Below are positions 18,553-28,700 of a stretch of DNA of 64,000 nucleotides, in pieces. This DNA is from Microtetraspora sp. NBRC 13810. Lineage in GTDB: Bacteria > Actinomycetota > Actinomycetes > Streptosporangiales > Streptosporangiaceae. Each line of letters starts with the position of its first letter. Within the stretch, counting starts at the first letter, position 1. The notes under the pieces were generated by a model that saw nothing but the letters and a program-made list of their open reading frames with translations, was not told where the DNA came from and made no database searches. The stretch is taken from NCBI RefSeq assembly GCF_030268685.1, contig NZ_BSRQ01000026.1:1-64000 (forward strand), in the 5' to 3' direction. The position numbers were made by a program, and so were the translations under genes.

Positions 18553-21500
18553 TCAGGCGGTGGTGCGGCGGAGCTGGAAGGTGAGGCCGAGGTCGGGGTC
18601 CTGGTGCTGGGGGAGGGTGCCGGCGGTGCCCTCGGTCATGCTGAGGGCGAGGACCTCGCCCGCGACCGCGCCGCCCTGGGTGCGGAGCGCGGTGGCCAGG
18701 TCGGGGTCGGTGGCGGTCCACCACAGGTCGATCCGGTCGGTGATGGCCAGGCCGGTCGACTTGCGGGCCTCCTGGACGAGGCGGATCACCTCGCGGACCA
18801 GGCCGGCCCGGCGCAGGTCGTCGGTGATGGCGAGGTCCAGCGCGACGGTCTCGCCGGTGCCGGTGCCGATCGCGCCGCTCTCCACCGCCCAGCCGGCCTT
18901 CGGCTGCTCGGTGACGATCACGTCGTCCGGGCCGAGCTCGACCACGCCCACCTCGCCGGCGTCCAGCGTCACCGGCCGGCCCGCGCGCAGCGCGCCGGCC
19001 ACCGTGGCCGGGTCGGCGGCGGAGACGGCGGCGGCGACCACCTTCGTCTGGGAGCCGTACCGCTTGCCCAGGGCCCGGAAGTTGGGCTTGACCGTGAACG
19101 CCACCAGATCGGCGGAGAAACCGGACAGGTCCTCCAGCGACTCGACGTTCAGCTCGTCGGCGATCAGGTCGCGCAGCTCGCGGGACAGCCCGGACCAGCC
19201 GGGAGCGGCCACGAGCGCCCGGCCCAGCGGCTGGCGCGTCCTGACCCCGGAGGAGGCCCGCGCCGAGCGGCCCAGCTCGACGAGGCGACGCACCAGCGCC
19301 ATCCGCTCCGACAGGGCCGGGTCCACCAGCGCCTCGTCGGCGACCGGCCAGCTGGACAGGTGCACCGAGGAGGGCGCCTCGGCGGCGCGCAGCACGTCCC
19401 ACACGTAGTCGGTGAGGAACGGCGTGATCGGCGCCATCAGCCGGGTGACCGTCTCCAGGCACTCGTACAGGGTGGCGAACCCGGAGGCGTCGCCCGCCCA
19501 GAACCGGCGCCGGGAGCGGCGCACGTACCAGTTGGACAGGTCGTCGAGGAAACCGGCGAGCCTGCGCCCGGCGCGCGCGGTGTCGTACTCCTCCAGGGCG
19601 GCGGAGACGTCGGCGACGGTGCGGTGCAGTTCCGACAGCGCCCACCGGTCGAGCAGCGGGCGTTCACCGGGCGGCGGCGCGGAGGCGAGGGCGGACGGCG
19701 ACCAGGACTCCGTGTTGGCGTAGAGCACGAAGAACGACGCGGTGTTCCAGTAGGTGAGCAGGACCTTGCGGACGATCTCCTCCAGCGCCGCGTGGCCGAC
19801 CCGGCGGGGGGACCACGGGGAGCCGCTGGCCGCCATGAACCAGCGCAGGGCGTCGGCGCCGTGCCGGTCCATCATCGGGATCGGCTGGAGCACGTTGCCC
19901 AGGTGCTTGCTCATCTTGCGGCCGTCCTCGGCGAGGATGAGGCCGAGGCACAGCACGTTCTCGTACGCGGAACGGTCGAAGACCAGGGTGTTCACGGCCA
20001 TCATCGAGTAGAACCAGCCGCGGGTCTGGTCCAGCGCCTCGCAGATGAACTGCCCGGGGAACGCCTTCTCGAAGAGGTCCTTGTCGACGTGCGGCGCCCC
20101 CCACTGGGCGAACGGCATCGAGCCCGAGTCGTACCACGCGTCGATGACGTCGGGCACCCGGCGGGCCTCCTCCCCGCAGGTGGGGCAGGGGAAGGTGACG
20201 TCGTCCACATAGGGCCGGTGCGGGTCGAGCGCGGACAGGTCACGGCCGGCGTGCCTGCCCAGCTCGGCGAGCGAGCCGACGCAGGTGACGTGCGAGTCGT
20301 CGGCGGTGCACACCCACAGGGGCAGCGGCGTGCCCCAGTACCGCGACCGGGACAGCGCCCAGTCCACGTTGTTGCGCAGCCATTCGCCGTAGCGGCCGTG
20401 CTTGATCGTGTCCGGGTACCAGGTGGTCTTCTCGTTCTCCTCCAGCAGGCGGTCCTTGATCGCCGTGGTGCGGATGTACCAGGAGGGGAGCGCGTAGTAG
20501 AGCAGCGGCGTGTGGCACCGCCAGCAGTGCGGGTAGCTGTGGTCGAAGTGGCCGCCGCGGAACAGCAGGCCGCGGCCCCGCAGGTCCTCGGTGAGGGCCG
20601 CGTCGGCGTCCTTGAAGAACTGGCCGCCGACCATCGGCACGTCGGGCAGGAAACGCCCGTCGGGGCCGATCGGGTTGACGACCGGCAGGCCGTACCGCTT
20701 GCAGGTGGTCATGTCGTCGGCGCCGAAGGCGGGCGCCTGGTGGACCAGGCCGGTGCCGTCCTCGACGGTGACGTAGTCGGCCAGCACCACGTAGTGCGCG
20801 GCCGGGATGTCCACCAGCTCGAACGGGCGGCGGTAGGTGGTGTGCTCCAGGTCGGCGCCGAGGAAGGACGTCACCCGCTCGGCGTCCTCGCCGAGCACCG
20901 CGGCGACCAGCGGCTCGGCCACCACCAGCAGCTCGTCGGACCCCGCGGCGCGGGCCACGACGTAGGTCTCCTCGGGGTGTACGGCGACAGCCGTGTTGGA
21001 CACCAGCGTCCACGGCGTGGTCGTCCACACGAGCAGGGACGCGCCCAGCTCGGCGAGCGGCCCGGACTCGACGGGGAACCGCACGTAGACCGACGGGCTG
21101 GAGACCGTCTCGTACCCGCCCGGCTGGCCGAGCTCATGGTCGGACAGGCCGGTGCCGCAGCGCGGGCAGTAGGGCGTGATCCGGAAGTCGCGGAACAGCA
21201 GCTCCTTCTCCCAGATCGTCTTGAGCGACCACCAGACGGCCTCGACGTAGGAGGCGTCCATCGTGCGGTATGCCTGGGCGGTGTCCACCCAGTAGCCCAT
21301 CCGCTCGGTCATCGCCTCGAACGCGTCCACGTGCCGCAGGACGCTCTCGCGGCAGCGCGCGTTGAACTCGGCGATGCCGTATTCCTCGATGTCCTTCTTG
21401 CCGGTGAGGCCGAGCTCCTTCTCCACGGCCACCTCGACGGGCAGGCCGTGGCAGTCCCAGCCGGCCTTGCGCGGCACGTGGTAGCCGCGCATGGACCGGT

Positions 21501-21720
21501 AGCGGGGGAAGACGTCCTTGAAGACGCGGGCCTCGACGTGGTGCACGCCGGGCATGCCGTTGGCGGTGGGCGGCCCCTCGTAGAAGATCCAGGAGGGTCC
21601 CGTGGCGTTCTGCTCCAGCGAGCGCTCGAAGACCTTCCCGTCGCGCCATCGCTCCAGCACCTCGTGTTCGAGGGCCGGCAGATCGACCTGCGCCGGTAGG
21701 GGGCGGAAATAAGATGACAT
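18553..21720 (-). CDS. ileS: Isoleucyl-tRNA synthetase
   Basis: Class I synthetase charging tRNA-Ile, with a CP1 editing domain that removes Val. From the ATG at 21720 (MSSYFRPLP) it has 1,055 residues. The HIGH-type signature is GPPTANGMPGVHH near residues 46-58, KMSKHLGN is the KMSKS loop, and WTTTPWTLVSNTAVAVHP marks the editing domain; CxxC pairs (YCPRCGTG and FPCPTCGEE) indicate metal sites. The start is fixed by GTGGAGG 15 bp upstream, which is sequestered in the T-box expression platform. The gene is on the opposite strand to its neighbours and is controlled by that leader. Confidence 0.97.
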   Translation of the reverse strand: MSSYFRPLPAQVDLPALEHEVLERWRDGKVFERSLEQNATGPSWIFYEGPPTANGMPGVHHVEARVFKDVFPRYRSMRGYHVPRKAGWDCHGLPVEVAVEKELGLTGKKDIEEYGIAEFNARCRESVLRHVDAFEAMTERMGYWVDTAQAYRTMDASYVEAVWWSLKTIWEKELLFRDFRITPYCPRCGTGLSDHELGQPGGYETVSSPSVYVRFPVESGPLAELGASLLVWTTTPWTLVSNTAVAVHPEETYVVARAAGSDELLVVAEPLVAAVLGEDAERVTSFLGADLEHTTYRRPFELVDIPAAHYVVLADYVTVEDGTGLVHQAPAFGADDMTTCKRYGLPVVNPIGPDGRFLPDVPMVGGQFFKDADAALTEDLRGRGLLFRGGHFDHSYPHCWRCHTPLLYYALPSWYIRTTAIKDRLLEENEKTTWYPDTIKHGRYGEWLRNNVDWALSRSRYWGTPLPLWVCTADDSHVTCVGSLAELGRHAGRDLSALDPHRPYVDDVTFPCPTCGEEARRVPDVIDAWYDSGSMPFAQWGAPHVDKDLFEKAFPGQFICEALDQTRGWFYSMMAVNTLVFDRSAYENVLCLGLILAEDGRKMSKHLGNVLQPIPMMDRHGADALRWFMAASGSPWSPRRVGHAALEEIVRKVLLTYWNTASFFVLYANTESWSPSALASAPPPGERPLLDRWALSELHRTVADVSAALEEYDTARAGRRLAGFLDDLSNWYVRRSRRRFWAGDASGFATLYECLETVTRLMAPITPFLTDYVWDVLRAAEAPSSVHLSSWPVADEALVDPALSERMALVRRLVELGRSARASSGVRTRQPLGRALVAAPGWSGLSRELRDLIADELNVESLEDLSGFSADLVAFTVKPNFRALGKRYGSQTKVVAAAVSAADPATVAGALRAGRPVTLDAGEVGVVELGPDDVIVTEQPKAGWAVESGAIGTGTGETVALDLAITDDLRRAGLVREVIRLVQEARKSTGLAITDRIDLWWTATDPDLATALRTQGGAVAGEVLALSMTEGTAGTLPQHQDPDLGLTFQLRRTTA

Positions 21721-21990
21721 CGTGGGCGGACCTCCACGCGAAAGCCTGGTTTTACCCTGCGTGGAGGGACGAAGCCCGGGGGCTCCGCGGTACCACCCTC
21801 CTTGGCCCACGCCGAACGTGAGGCCCACTCGTTTATCGTGCTGCCGGGTCTACTGAATCCCCACGAAACGGGAATCTTTCTTCCAGCGGCTCCGGGGTGA
21901 TCTTCATTCCGGCTCTCGCCCCGGACTCACACCGTCTCCGGGTCGCTCTGGCGAGGGTGCTCGAAGCTACTCGTCCCCATCTACGCCTTG
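21721..21990 (-). promoter_or_regulatory. Translational T-box riboswitch of ileS
   Basis: Read on the minus strand, the leader contains the T-box core GGTGGTACCGCGG (plus 21785-21797) followed by CTTCGTCCCTCC, the usual antiterminator/antisequestrator partner. An ATC specifier codon (plus 21899-21901) lies in GAAGATCACC, upstream of which are an AGAGCGACCCGG...GGTGTGAGTCCGG stem and a GACGAGTAGC box. The expression platform is a perfect 9-bp hairpin CCTCCACGC/GCGTGGAGG (arms 21759-21767 and 21731-21739) whose 3' arm contains the Shine-Dalgarno GGAGG. The same CCTCC can instead pair with the AAGGAGGG before the T-box. Uncharged tRNA-Ile is therefore expected to free the ribosome binding site; actinobacterial ileS T-boxes are known to act this way. 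Confidence 0.93.
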
Positions 21991-22138
21991 CAGTTAGCAC
22001 GATAACGCACCGGCGGCCCGGGTGCTTCCCGCTGACTCCCGCGCAGGCGTCATGGGCGGGTACGGCATGCATTAATGAGAAGGTCGTGCCAGATCGGGGT
22101 GTGTTGCCACGGGAGGGGTAAATGTCCCGGCGAGTCGT

Positions 22139-22167
22139 TTGCCGTTCGGTTGGCGGCGACCTATGCT
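22139..22167 (+). promoter_or_regulatory. Promoter of the dksA-lspA-rluD operon
   Basis: TTGCCG (22139-22144) and TATGCT (22162-22167) with an ideal 17-bp spacer, 40 bp before the ATG at 22208. It is the first plus-strand promoter after the divergent ileS leader and would drive the zinc-finger protein, lspA and rluD, which overlap one another. Confidence 0.6.
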
Positions 22168-22207
22168 CACCGAACTGTCACCTGCGCTGATCTGCAAGGA
22201 GGCCGCC

Positions 22208-22615
22208 ATGGCCGCACCCGCGCGCGCCGGCAAGAGCGCGACCGACCCGGGCGAGGACATCTGGACCGAGGCAGAGCTCGCGGCCGTCCGTGAGCGTCTG
22301 AACAAGGAGGTCGAAGAGCTTCGCGCGATCATCTCCCGTTCGGAGTCGGAGATCGCCTCCGGGGACATCACCGAGGGAGCGGGCGACGACCAGGCGGACG
22401 CCGGGGCCAAGACCTATGAGCGGGAACGCGAGATCGCCCTTACCCTGAATTCACGCGACCTGCTCGCGCAGAACGAGCGAGCGATCGCCCGGATAGACGC
22501 AGGGACTTACGGAGTGTGCGAATCGTGCCACAAGCCGATCGGCAAGGAACGGCTGCAAGCGTTCCCGAGGGCGACGCTGTGCGTGGCCTGCAAGCAGCGG
22601 GAGGAGCGCCGCTGA
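22208..22615 (+). CDS. TraR/DksA-type C4 zinc-finger protein
   Basis: Small protein of the DksA/TraR superfamily, whose members bind the RNA polymerase secondary channel. The ATG at 22208 has AAGGAGG ideally placed and gives 135 residues. An N-terminal coiled-coil (about 20-90) precedes the zinc finger CESC...CVAC with Cys at 104, 107, 125 and 128. The two acidic tip residues of true DksA are not obvious, so polymerase binding is inference. Its homologue occupies the same place between ileS and lspA in Streptomyces. The lspA start lies within its 3' end. Confidence 0.88.
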   Translation: MAAPARAGKSATDPGEDIWTEAELAAVRERLNKEVEELRAIISRSESEIASGDITEGAGDDQADAGAKTYEREREIALTLNSRDLLAQNERAIARIDAGTYGVCESCHKPIGKERLQAFPRATLCVACKQREERR

Positions 22616-23235
22616 GCGGCGAGGAGACCGGAAAGGGGCGGCCGCCCGAAGCCGCCGCCCCCGACCCGACGGGGCTCCCGGAGGACCCACAGGACCCGGA
22701 GAGCGCCCCGCCGCCGGAGGGCGCGCCCGCGACCGCGCGCCGCAGGCTCGGCGTGCTCTCCGTGATCGCCGTCGTGATCTACGTGCTCGACCTGGTCACC
22801 AAGGTGCTGGTCGTCGAGTTCATCGAGGGCCGCGAGCCCGTCCAGGTCATCGGGGAGTACCTGCAGTTCCGGGTGATCCGCAACTCCGGCGCCGCGTTCA
22901 GCATCGGCACCGGGATGACCATCGTCTTCACGATCATCGCCACCGTGGTGGTGATCGCGATCCTCCGTACGGCACGCAACCTGCGCAGCCTGCCCTGGGC
23001 GGTCACGCTCGGCCTGCTGCTCGGCGGCGCCTTCGGCAACCTGACCGACCGGATCTTCCGCTCGCCCGCGCCCTTCCAGGGCCACGTGGTGGACTTCATC
23101 CAGGTCTTCCCCGCGACGCACTTCCCGATCTTCAACATCAGCGACTCGTCGATCGTCTGCGGCGGGATCCTCGCGGTGTACCTCGCCTGGCGCGGTTACC
23201 AGATCGACGGCACCCGGCAGGGGGCGGAGAAGTGA
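22579..23235 (+). CDS. lspA: Lipoprotein signal peptidase II
   Basis: Membrane aspartyl protease that removes signal peptides from diacylated lipoproteins. The GTG at 22579 (218 residues, after CGAGGGCG) is the likeliest start; it overlaps the preceding gene by 37 bp, and an earlier GTG at 22516 is open. A disordered acidic/Pro-rich head of about 50 residues precedes four membrane helices. Family motifs are [11 protein letters not shown], the first catalytic Asp in GNLTDRIF, and the second in FNISDSSI. The ssuA lipoprotein in this window is a plausible substrate. The stop overlaps rluD. Confidence 0.93.
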   Translation: MRGLQAAGGAPLSGEETGKGRPPEAAAPDPTGLPEDPQDPESAPPPEGAPATARRRLGVLSVIAVVIYVLDLVTKVLVVEFIEGREPVQVIGEYLQFRVIRNSGAAFSIGTGMTIVFTIIATVVVIAILRTARNLRSLPWAVTLGLLLGGAFGNLTDRIFRSPAPFQGHVVDFIQVFPATHFPIFNISDSSIVCGGILAVYLAWRGYQIDGTRQGAEK

Positions 23236-24164
23236 GCGGCGAGCAGCGCAGCCTCCCCGTGCCCGACGGACTGGAGGGGGAGCGGCTCGACGCGGCGCTG
23301 TCCCGCCTGTTCGGGTTCTCCCGCACCCGCGCCGCCGAGCTGATCGTCTCCGGCGACGTGCTGGTCGACGGCACCTCCGCCGCCAAGTCCGACCGGGTGC
23401 ACGCCGGGGCGTGGCTGGACGTCACGCTGCCCCCGCCGCCCACCGCCCTCGCGCCGGTGGCCGAGCCGGTCCCCGGCATGAAGATCCTCTACGAGGACGC
23501 GGACATCGTCGTCGTGGACAAGCCGATCGGCGTGGCCGCCCATCCCACGGTGGGCTGGACCGGCCCGACCGTGATCGGCGGCCTGCTCGGGGCGGGCCAC
23601 CAGGTCGCCACCAGCGGCGCCGCCGAACGCCAGGGCATCGTCCACCGGCTCGACGCCAACACCACCGGCGCCATGGTCGTGGCCAAGAGCGAGGTCGCCT
23701 ACTCCCGGCTCAAGCGCGCCTTCAAGGAGCGCACGGTCGACAAGAGGTACCACGCGCTGGTCCAGGGCCACCTCGACCCGCTGCGCGGCACCGTGGACGC
23801 CCCCATCGACCGGCACCCCTCCGGCGACGGCCGGTTCGCCGTGGTGGCGGGCGGCAAGCCGTCCGTGACCCACTACGACACGATCGAGGCGTTCCGCGCG
23901 GCGTCGCTGCTGGACATCAAGCTGGAGACCGGGCGCACCCACCAGATCCGGGTGCACATGTCCGCCCTGCGCCACCCCTGCGTCGGCGACCACCTCTACG
24001 GCGCCGACCCCACCCTGGCCGAACGGCTGGGCGTGACCCGCCAGTGGCTGCACGCCCTCTCCCTGTCCTTCGAACACCCCACGACCGGCGAATGGGTGAC
24101 CTTCACCAGCGACTACCCCGACGACCTCGCCCGCGCCGTCGACCTGGTCCGCGGCGAGTCCTGA
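23232..24164 (+). CDS. RluD-family 23S rRNA pseudouridine synthase
   Basis: RluA/RluD-type pseudouridine synthase isomerising uridines in large-subunit rRNA. It has 310 residues: an S4 RNA-binding domain (about 15-75, [20 protein letters not shown]) and the catalytic domain with HRLDANTTG (catalytic Asp about residue 140), KRYHALVQG and [10 protein letters not shown]. The GTG at 23232 overlaps the lspA stop by 4 bp. The lspA-rluD pair is widespread in Gram-positives. The exact rRNA target cannot be read from sequence. Confidence 0.93.
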   Translation: MSGEQRSLPVPDGLEGERLDAALSRLFGFSRTRAAELIVSGDVLVDGTSAAKSDRVHAGAWLDVTLPPPPTALAPVAEPVPGMKILYEDADIVVVDKPIGVAAHPTVGWTGPTVIGGLLGAGHQVATSGAAERQGIVHRLDANTTGAMVVAKSEVAYSRLKRAFKERTVDKRYHALVQGHLDPLRGTVDAPIDRHPSGDGRFAVVAGGKPSVTHYDTIEAFRAASLLDIKLETGRTHQIRVHMSALRHPCVGDHLYGADPTLAERLGVTRQWLHALSLSFEHPTTGEWVTFTSDYPDDLARAVDLVRGES

Positions 24165-24221
24165 AAGCCGCGCCCGCCGGCCGGGTTCCGGGCGGGGTCC
24201 CCGCCGGCGGCCGGTCGGCGG

Positions 24222-25676
24222 TCACTCCGTGCCGGGATCGGCCGGGGTGGGGCCGACCTCGCCCGGGGCCTCCGAGGCCGGGGGCGACGAGCCGGAGTCA
24301 TCCCCCGCCTGGTCCTGATCCTGTTCCTGGCTCTGGCCCTGTCCCTGTCCCTGGCTCTGGCCCTGGTCCTGGTCCTGGTTCTGCGGGGTGCCGGTCTCGT
24401 CGTCGCCCGGGGCGTCGGTACGCGGCTCGTCGTCCTGCGGCGCGGCCGGCGGGGCGGCCGGGTCCGAGGGCCGCGCGTCCCCTTCCGCCGGGGGCGGCTG
24501 CGAGGAGGAGGGCGCCCGCCGTTCCTCCTGGCCCGACACGGGCTCACCGGTCCGCGCGGAGGGCGTGACGACGATCCCCGGCAGGTCCGGACGCTGCCCA
24601 GGAGCGGGCGCCAGGAGCCACGACACCGCCCCGACGATCACGGCCACGCCGACGACCAGTGCCACCAGCCCGGCGATCACCGGTGTGCGCGGGCCCCGGC
24701 GCGGGGCGACCGCCGTACCGTCCGTGCCGGCTCGCCGCCGCTCGGGCGGCCGAGCGGGGACGGCGGCCGGCGCGGGCCGCCGCGGGGCGGGGGCCGGCGA
24801 CGGCGGGGGCGGGGGGAAGGCGATCGGCATGGTCGGCTCGGGAGCCTCCGGGCCCGCCGCGATCGCGCGCAGCCGGGGGCCGAGCTCGGCGGCGGTGGTC
24901 CGGGTCGCGGGGTCCTTACGGAGCAGCCCGGTGATCACCGGCGCGAGGGCGCCCGCGTGCGCGAACGGGGCCGGTTCCTCGTTGAGGACGGCCGCTAGGG
25001 TGGCCAGCGCGTGCGCGCGGTGGAAGGGGGCGCGGCCCTCGACGGCCACGTACAGGGTCACGCCGAGGGACCACAGGTCCGACGCGCGCTGCGCCGGGCC
25101 GCCCGACGCGCGTTCCGGCGCGATGAAGGCGGGCGTGCCGATGATCGCCCCGGTGCGGGTCACCGACGGGTCGCCCTCCACGGTGGCGATGCCGAAGTCG
25201 GTGAGCACCGCCCGGCCGTGGTCCGACAGCAGCACGTTGTCCGGCTTGACGTCACGGTGCAGCACCCCGGCCCGGTGCGCCGCCTCCAGCGCCGCCAGGA
25301 TCTGCAGCCCGACCCCGGCCGCCCGCGACGGGGACATCGGGCCGCGGGCCCGGACCAGCGCGCCCAGTGTACGGAACGGCAGCAGCTCCATGGCGATCCA
25401 CGGATGGCCGTGCTCCTCAAGGACGTCGTAGACCGTGGCCACGCTCGGATGGCTGAGCCGCCCCGCGGCCCTGGCCTCCCGGAACGTACGCGCCGCGAAG
25501 GTCTCCCGTTCCTCGCCGACGAGACCGGGCGGCGGGTTGATCTCCTTGATCGCGATCTCCCTGCCGAGCACTTCGTCGCGCGCTCGCCACACGGTGCCCA
25601 TACCTCCCCGGCCGATCGGCTCAAGGAGGCGGTATCGGCCGCCCAGCATGTGGTCTGACTCACCGGATTCAGACAT
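24222..25676 (-). CDS. Membrane Ser/Thr protein kinase (PknB type)
   Basis: Hanks-type kinase of 484 residues from the ATG at 25676. Kinase domain about 12-275: glycine loop IGRGGMGTVW, invariant Lys in IAIKEI, HRDVKPDNVLL, DFGIATVEG and GTPAFIAPE, all intact. A Pro/Ala linker leads to one membrane helix (about 345-370, PVIAGLVALVVGVAVIVGAVSWLL), then an extracytoplasmic tail of about 110 residues ending in Gln/Asp/Gly repeats encoded by a 6-bp microsatellite. No PASTA domains are present. It lies 110 bp downstream of a second kinase gene on the same strand, but a terminator separates them. Confidence 0.92.
   Translation of the reverse strand: MSESGESDHMLGGRYRLLEPIGRGGMGTVWRARDEVLGREIAIKEINPPPGLVGEERETFAARTFREARAAGRLSHPSVATVYDVLEEHGHPWIAMELLPFRTLGALVRARGPMSPSRAAGVGLQILAALEAAHRAGVLHRDVKPDNVLLSDHGRAVLTDFGIATVEGDPSVTRTGAIIGTPAFIAPERASGGPAQRASDLWSLGVTLYVAVEGRAPFHRAHALATLAAVLNEEPAPFAHAGALAPVITGLLRKDPATRTTAAELGPRLRAIAAGPEAPEPTMPIAFPPPPPSPAPAPRRPAPAAVPARPPERRRAGTDGTAVAPRRGPRTPVIAGLVALVVGVAVIVGAVSWLLAPAPGQRPDLPGIVVTPSARTGEPVSGQEERRAPSSSQPPPAEGDARPSDPAAPPAAPQDDEPRTDAPGDDETGTPQNQDQDQGQSQGQGQGQSQEQDQDQAGDDSGSSPPASEAPGEVGPTPADPGTE
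24309..24383 (-). repeat. Hexanucleotide microsatellite inside the kinase gene
   Basis: About twelve imperfect copies of CCTGGY / CCTGTY encode alternating Gln with Asp, Gly, Ser or Glu near the C-terminus of the kinase. Being in multiples of 3 bp, length change would alter the extracellular tail without shifting frame. Confidence 0.75.
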
Positions 25677-25716
25677 GCGGGACGAGCTACCCCAAGTAGG
25701 GCCGGGCATGCCCACG

Positions 25717-25744
25717 AAAACCGGCCCGCCAGGTGGCGGGCCGG
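25717..25744 (-). terminator. Intrinsic terminator after the large kinase gene
   Basis: CCGGCCCGCC (25721-25730) and GGCGGGCCGG (25735-25744) form a perfect 10-bp stem with a 4-nt loop; on the minus strand it is followed by TTTTCG. It lies 43 bp after the stop of the large kinase gene and ahead of the next kinase. Confidence 0.85.
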
Positions 25745-25786
25745 ATTCGTCGCACTGCCGGCGGGGGCGACCCGCTCAGTCCGGCG

Positions 25787-28700
25787 TCACTTCGCCTTCG
25801 CGGGCTGGAAGGTGGCGGTGAAGCCCTCGAAGAACCGGTAGTCGCGCTTCCAACTGGAGTCGAGGGTGTGCCAGTAGATCGAGTAACCGCGGCCGTTTCC
25901 GGTGAGGAAGCCCCGGTTGACCACATGTGCCCGGCCCGAGCTCATCTGCCAGGTGAACTCCCAGTCGGCCGCCGCGTCCATGTAGTCCACCTTGTGGATG
26001 CTGACGTGCTTGTAGCCGCGGAAGTTCCCCCGGGCGACCCGCTCCTGCTCCCGCCAGTCCTTCACCGGGTCGGGCTTGGTCTGCGTGGCCTCCTGGATCT
26101 GCAGATAGCTGCCCTTCGCGCTGCCCGGCCCGCGGAACCAGACCGTACGCCCCTCCCGCTTGTACTCCTTCCAGCCCTTGGGCAGGCCGATGGAGAACCC
26201 CAGCGGGTCCTTGTACGCGCGCCAGCCGGCCGGCAGCTTCCCGGCCGCCTCCGTGGCGGGCTCCTCCGAGGGGGACTGCTCGGCGCTCGGGGTGGCGGGA
26301 GCGGCCCCGGTGCTCGGCGGGGCGCCGGTACTCGGGGCGGCGCCGGTGCCGGGGGCGGCGGCCGGGGGCGTGGCCTCACCGCTCGGCGTGGCCGGCGGCC
26401 GTCCCGTACTCGTGATCTCCGGCGTGGCCGGCGTCGTCGCCTCCTCCGCGCTGCGCATCCCCAGCCACAGCGAGACGCCCGCCACCACGAGGATGGCGAT
26501 CAGCACCACCGGCAGCGCCTTCTTGATCGACGACGACCGGCGCACCCGCAGCCCCGCCATCGTCATCTCCTCCGGCAGCCGCACACCCGCACCCGGCCCA
26601 CCTGCGTCCACGTAACCACCGGACGCGGGATCCCCGTAACCACGGTTCGCGGGAGCCGCGTAGCCGCCCGATGAGGGGGCCGCGTGGCCGCCGGACGCGG
26701 GATCCGCGTAACCGCGGGTCGCGGGGTCTGCGTAGCCGCCGGGTGAGGGGTCCGGGTAGGCGTCGGCGGAGACGTCCCGGTAGTCGCCCGGGGTGCGGGA
26801 GGCCGGGTAGCCGCCGACGGGGGTGCCCGCGGCCTTGGTGTCCGGGTGGCCGCCGGAGGCAAGGGTGTCGGGGTGGCCGTGGGAGGTGGGGGCGTGGGAG
26901 GTGGGGGTGTGCGTGGAGGCGCTCGCGCCGGTGGTCCTGATGGCGCGGAGCCGTTCCCGGGCCGTGTCCATCAGCACGGGGAGCCGTCGCCGCGCCGCGG
27001 CGGCCAGCCGGCGGAGCCGCCTGAGCGCCGCCGCGCTGAGCACACCGAGCCGCCGCCCGGCCGCCGCCGCGAGCACCTGGGCCCGCCGGGCCGCGATCCC
27101 CGCGAGCACCCCCAGCCGCGCCAGGAGAACCCGCGCCCGCTGCCCGAGGTCCCCGAGCGTCTCGGCGGCCTTCGCCTCGGAACCTCGCGGCCCGCCGAAG
27201 CCCGGTACATCCGCATCGATCCGCGCCTCGCCCGGTATGGCGGCGAACTCGCCGATCTTCGTCTCCTGCGGCAGATCGCCCGCGAGCCCGCTGCGTCCCG
27301 GCGCCCCGGCGGACGCCGCGGTCTGCCGGGCCGCACCGCCGACCGGCGGCAACAGCGCCGTCCCGGGCCCGTCGTCCTCGCGCCCCGCCGTACCGTCCAC
27401 CGCCGGCAGCAACGCGGTCCCGGCGTCGTCCCCGCCAGCCCAGCCACCACCGTCGCCAACCACTTCGCCCGCGCCGGTCGCGCCGCCCGCGCCAACTGCT
27501 TTGCCCGCGCCGGTCGCGCCGGTCGTGCCAACTGCTTTGCCCGCGCCGGTCGCGCCGGTCGAGGCGGTGGCGCCGGGCCCGCCCAGGGACTTCGTCGCGC
27601 CGGTCGCCCGCTGGCCGCCGTCCGGGTCGTCCCGGCGGGCCGCGCCGGGTACGGCGGGCGGCACCAGGTCGGGGGCGGTGTCGGAGTCGCTTTCCCGCAC
27701 GATGTCGAAGTCGTCGCCCAACAGGGACACGGCATCGCGATTGTCCAGCGGGGACACGACTTCGCGACCGTACGGCGGGGACGCGGAGTCGATGTCCCTG
27801 GAAGACGTCGTTTCGTCGCCGGGCGACACCGCGTCGTCGCCCCTTTGTGATGCCCCGTCCTCGCCCGGCGAGGTCACGTCGAGGAGCGGCACCGGGTCGT
27901 CGGCCGGAGGCATTCGGTCTGCGGCGGATGCCGGGGGTGCCGGTCGCTTGGCTGTTTCCGGCTTGCCGGTTGTGCCGCTCTTGTTGGTGCTTGTTCTGTT
28001 CTTTGCGGTTGTTCCGCTCTTGGCGGGCGATCGGGGTCTGTCGCCGGAGTCCGGTGTGTCGCCGGTGCCGGTGTCGTTGCCATCGGTGTCGGTGGAGGCC
28101 GTTCCGGAGGTGCCGGGAGTGGCCGAGGGGGCTCCGAAGGCGCCGAGTTTGGCGGGGGAGGCTCCGGAGGCGTCGGCCTTGGGGGCGTCGGTTCCGAAGG
28201 CGCCCGCGCGGGGGGTACCGGCGGAGGTCCCGCCCTTGGGGCGGGCGCTGGACGCTCCGGCGGCGAGGCTCGTCTCGTCTCCCTCGTCCGCCTCGTCCGA
28301 CGGGGCCGCGTCGGATGTCGCGGCGCCCGGCGTTCCGGCGGTGGACGCGGAGGCGGACCTCCCTGCGCCTGACGCCTTGGCGCTCGACGTCTTTGTGCCT
28401 GATGCCTCGACGGCGGAGGGCTCGACTTCACCGGCCTCCGGTCCGGCCTCGTCCACCGGTCCGGCCGTGCCTACAGATCCGGCCTTGTTGACCGGCCCGG
28501 CCTTGCCCGCGGATCCGGACTTGCGCACAGGTCCGGCCTTGTCCACCGATCCGGGCTTGCTCGCTGACCCCGGCTCGCCTGGAGACTCGGCCCTACCCGC
28601 GGACCTGGCCTCGTCCGAGGAACTGTCCGTGGGACCGGCGATCTTCGCGGACCCGTCCGTGGACTCGCTCTCGTTTTGTGGCTCCGTCTCGGGGTGGTTC

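Noticed and set aside
17848-21699. Very long open frame antisense to ileS (about 1,280 codons).
   Set aside because: GC-rich third-position bias in ileS produces long stop-free antisense frames; the translation is low-complexity with no domain, and ileS has complete synthetase motifs.
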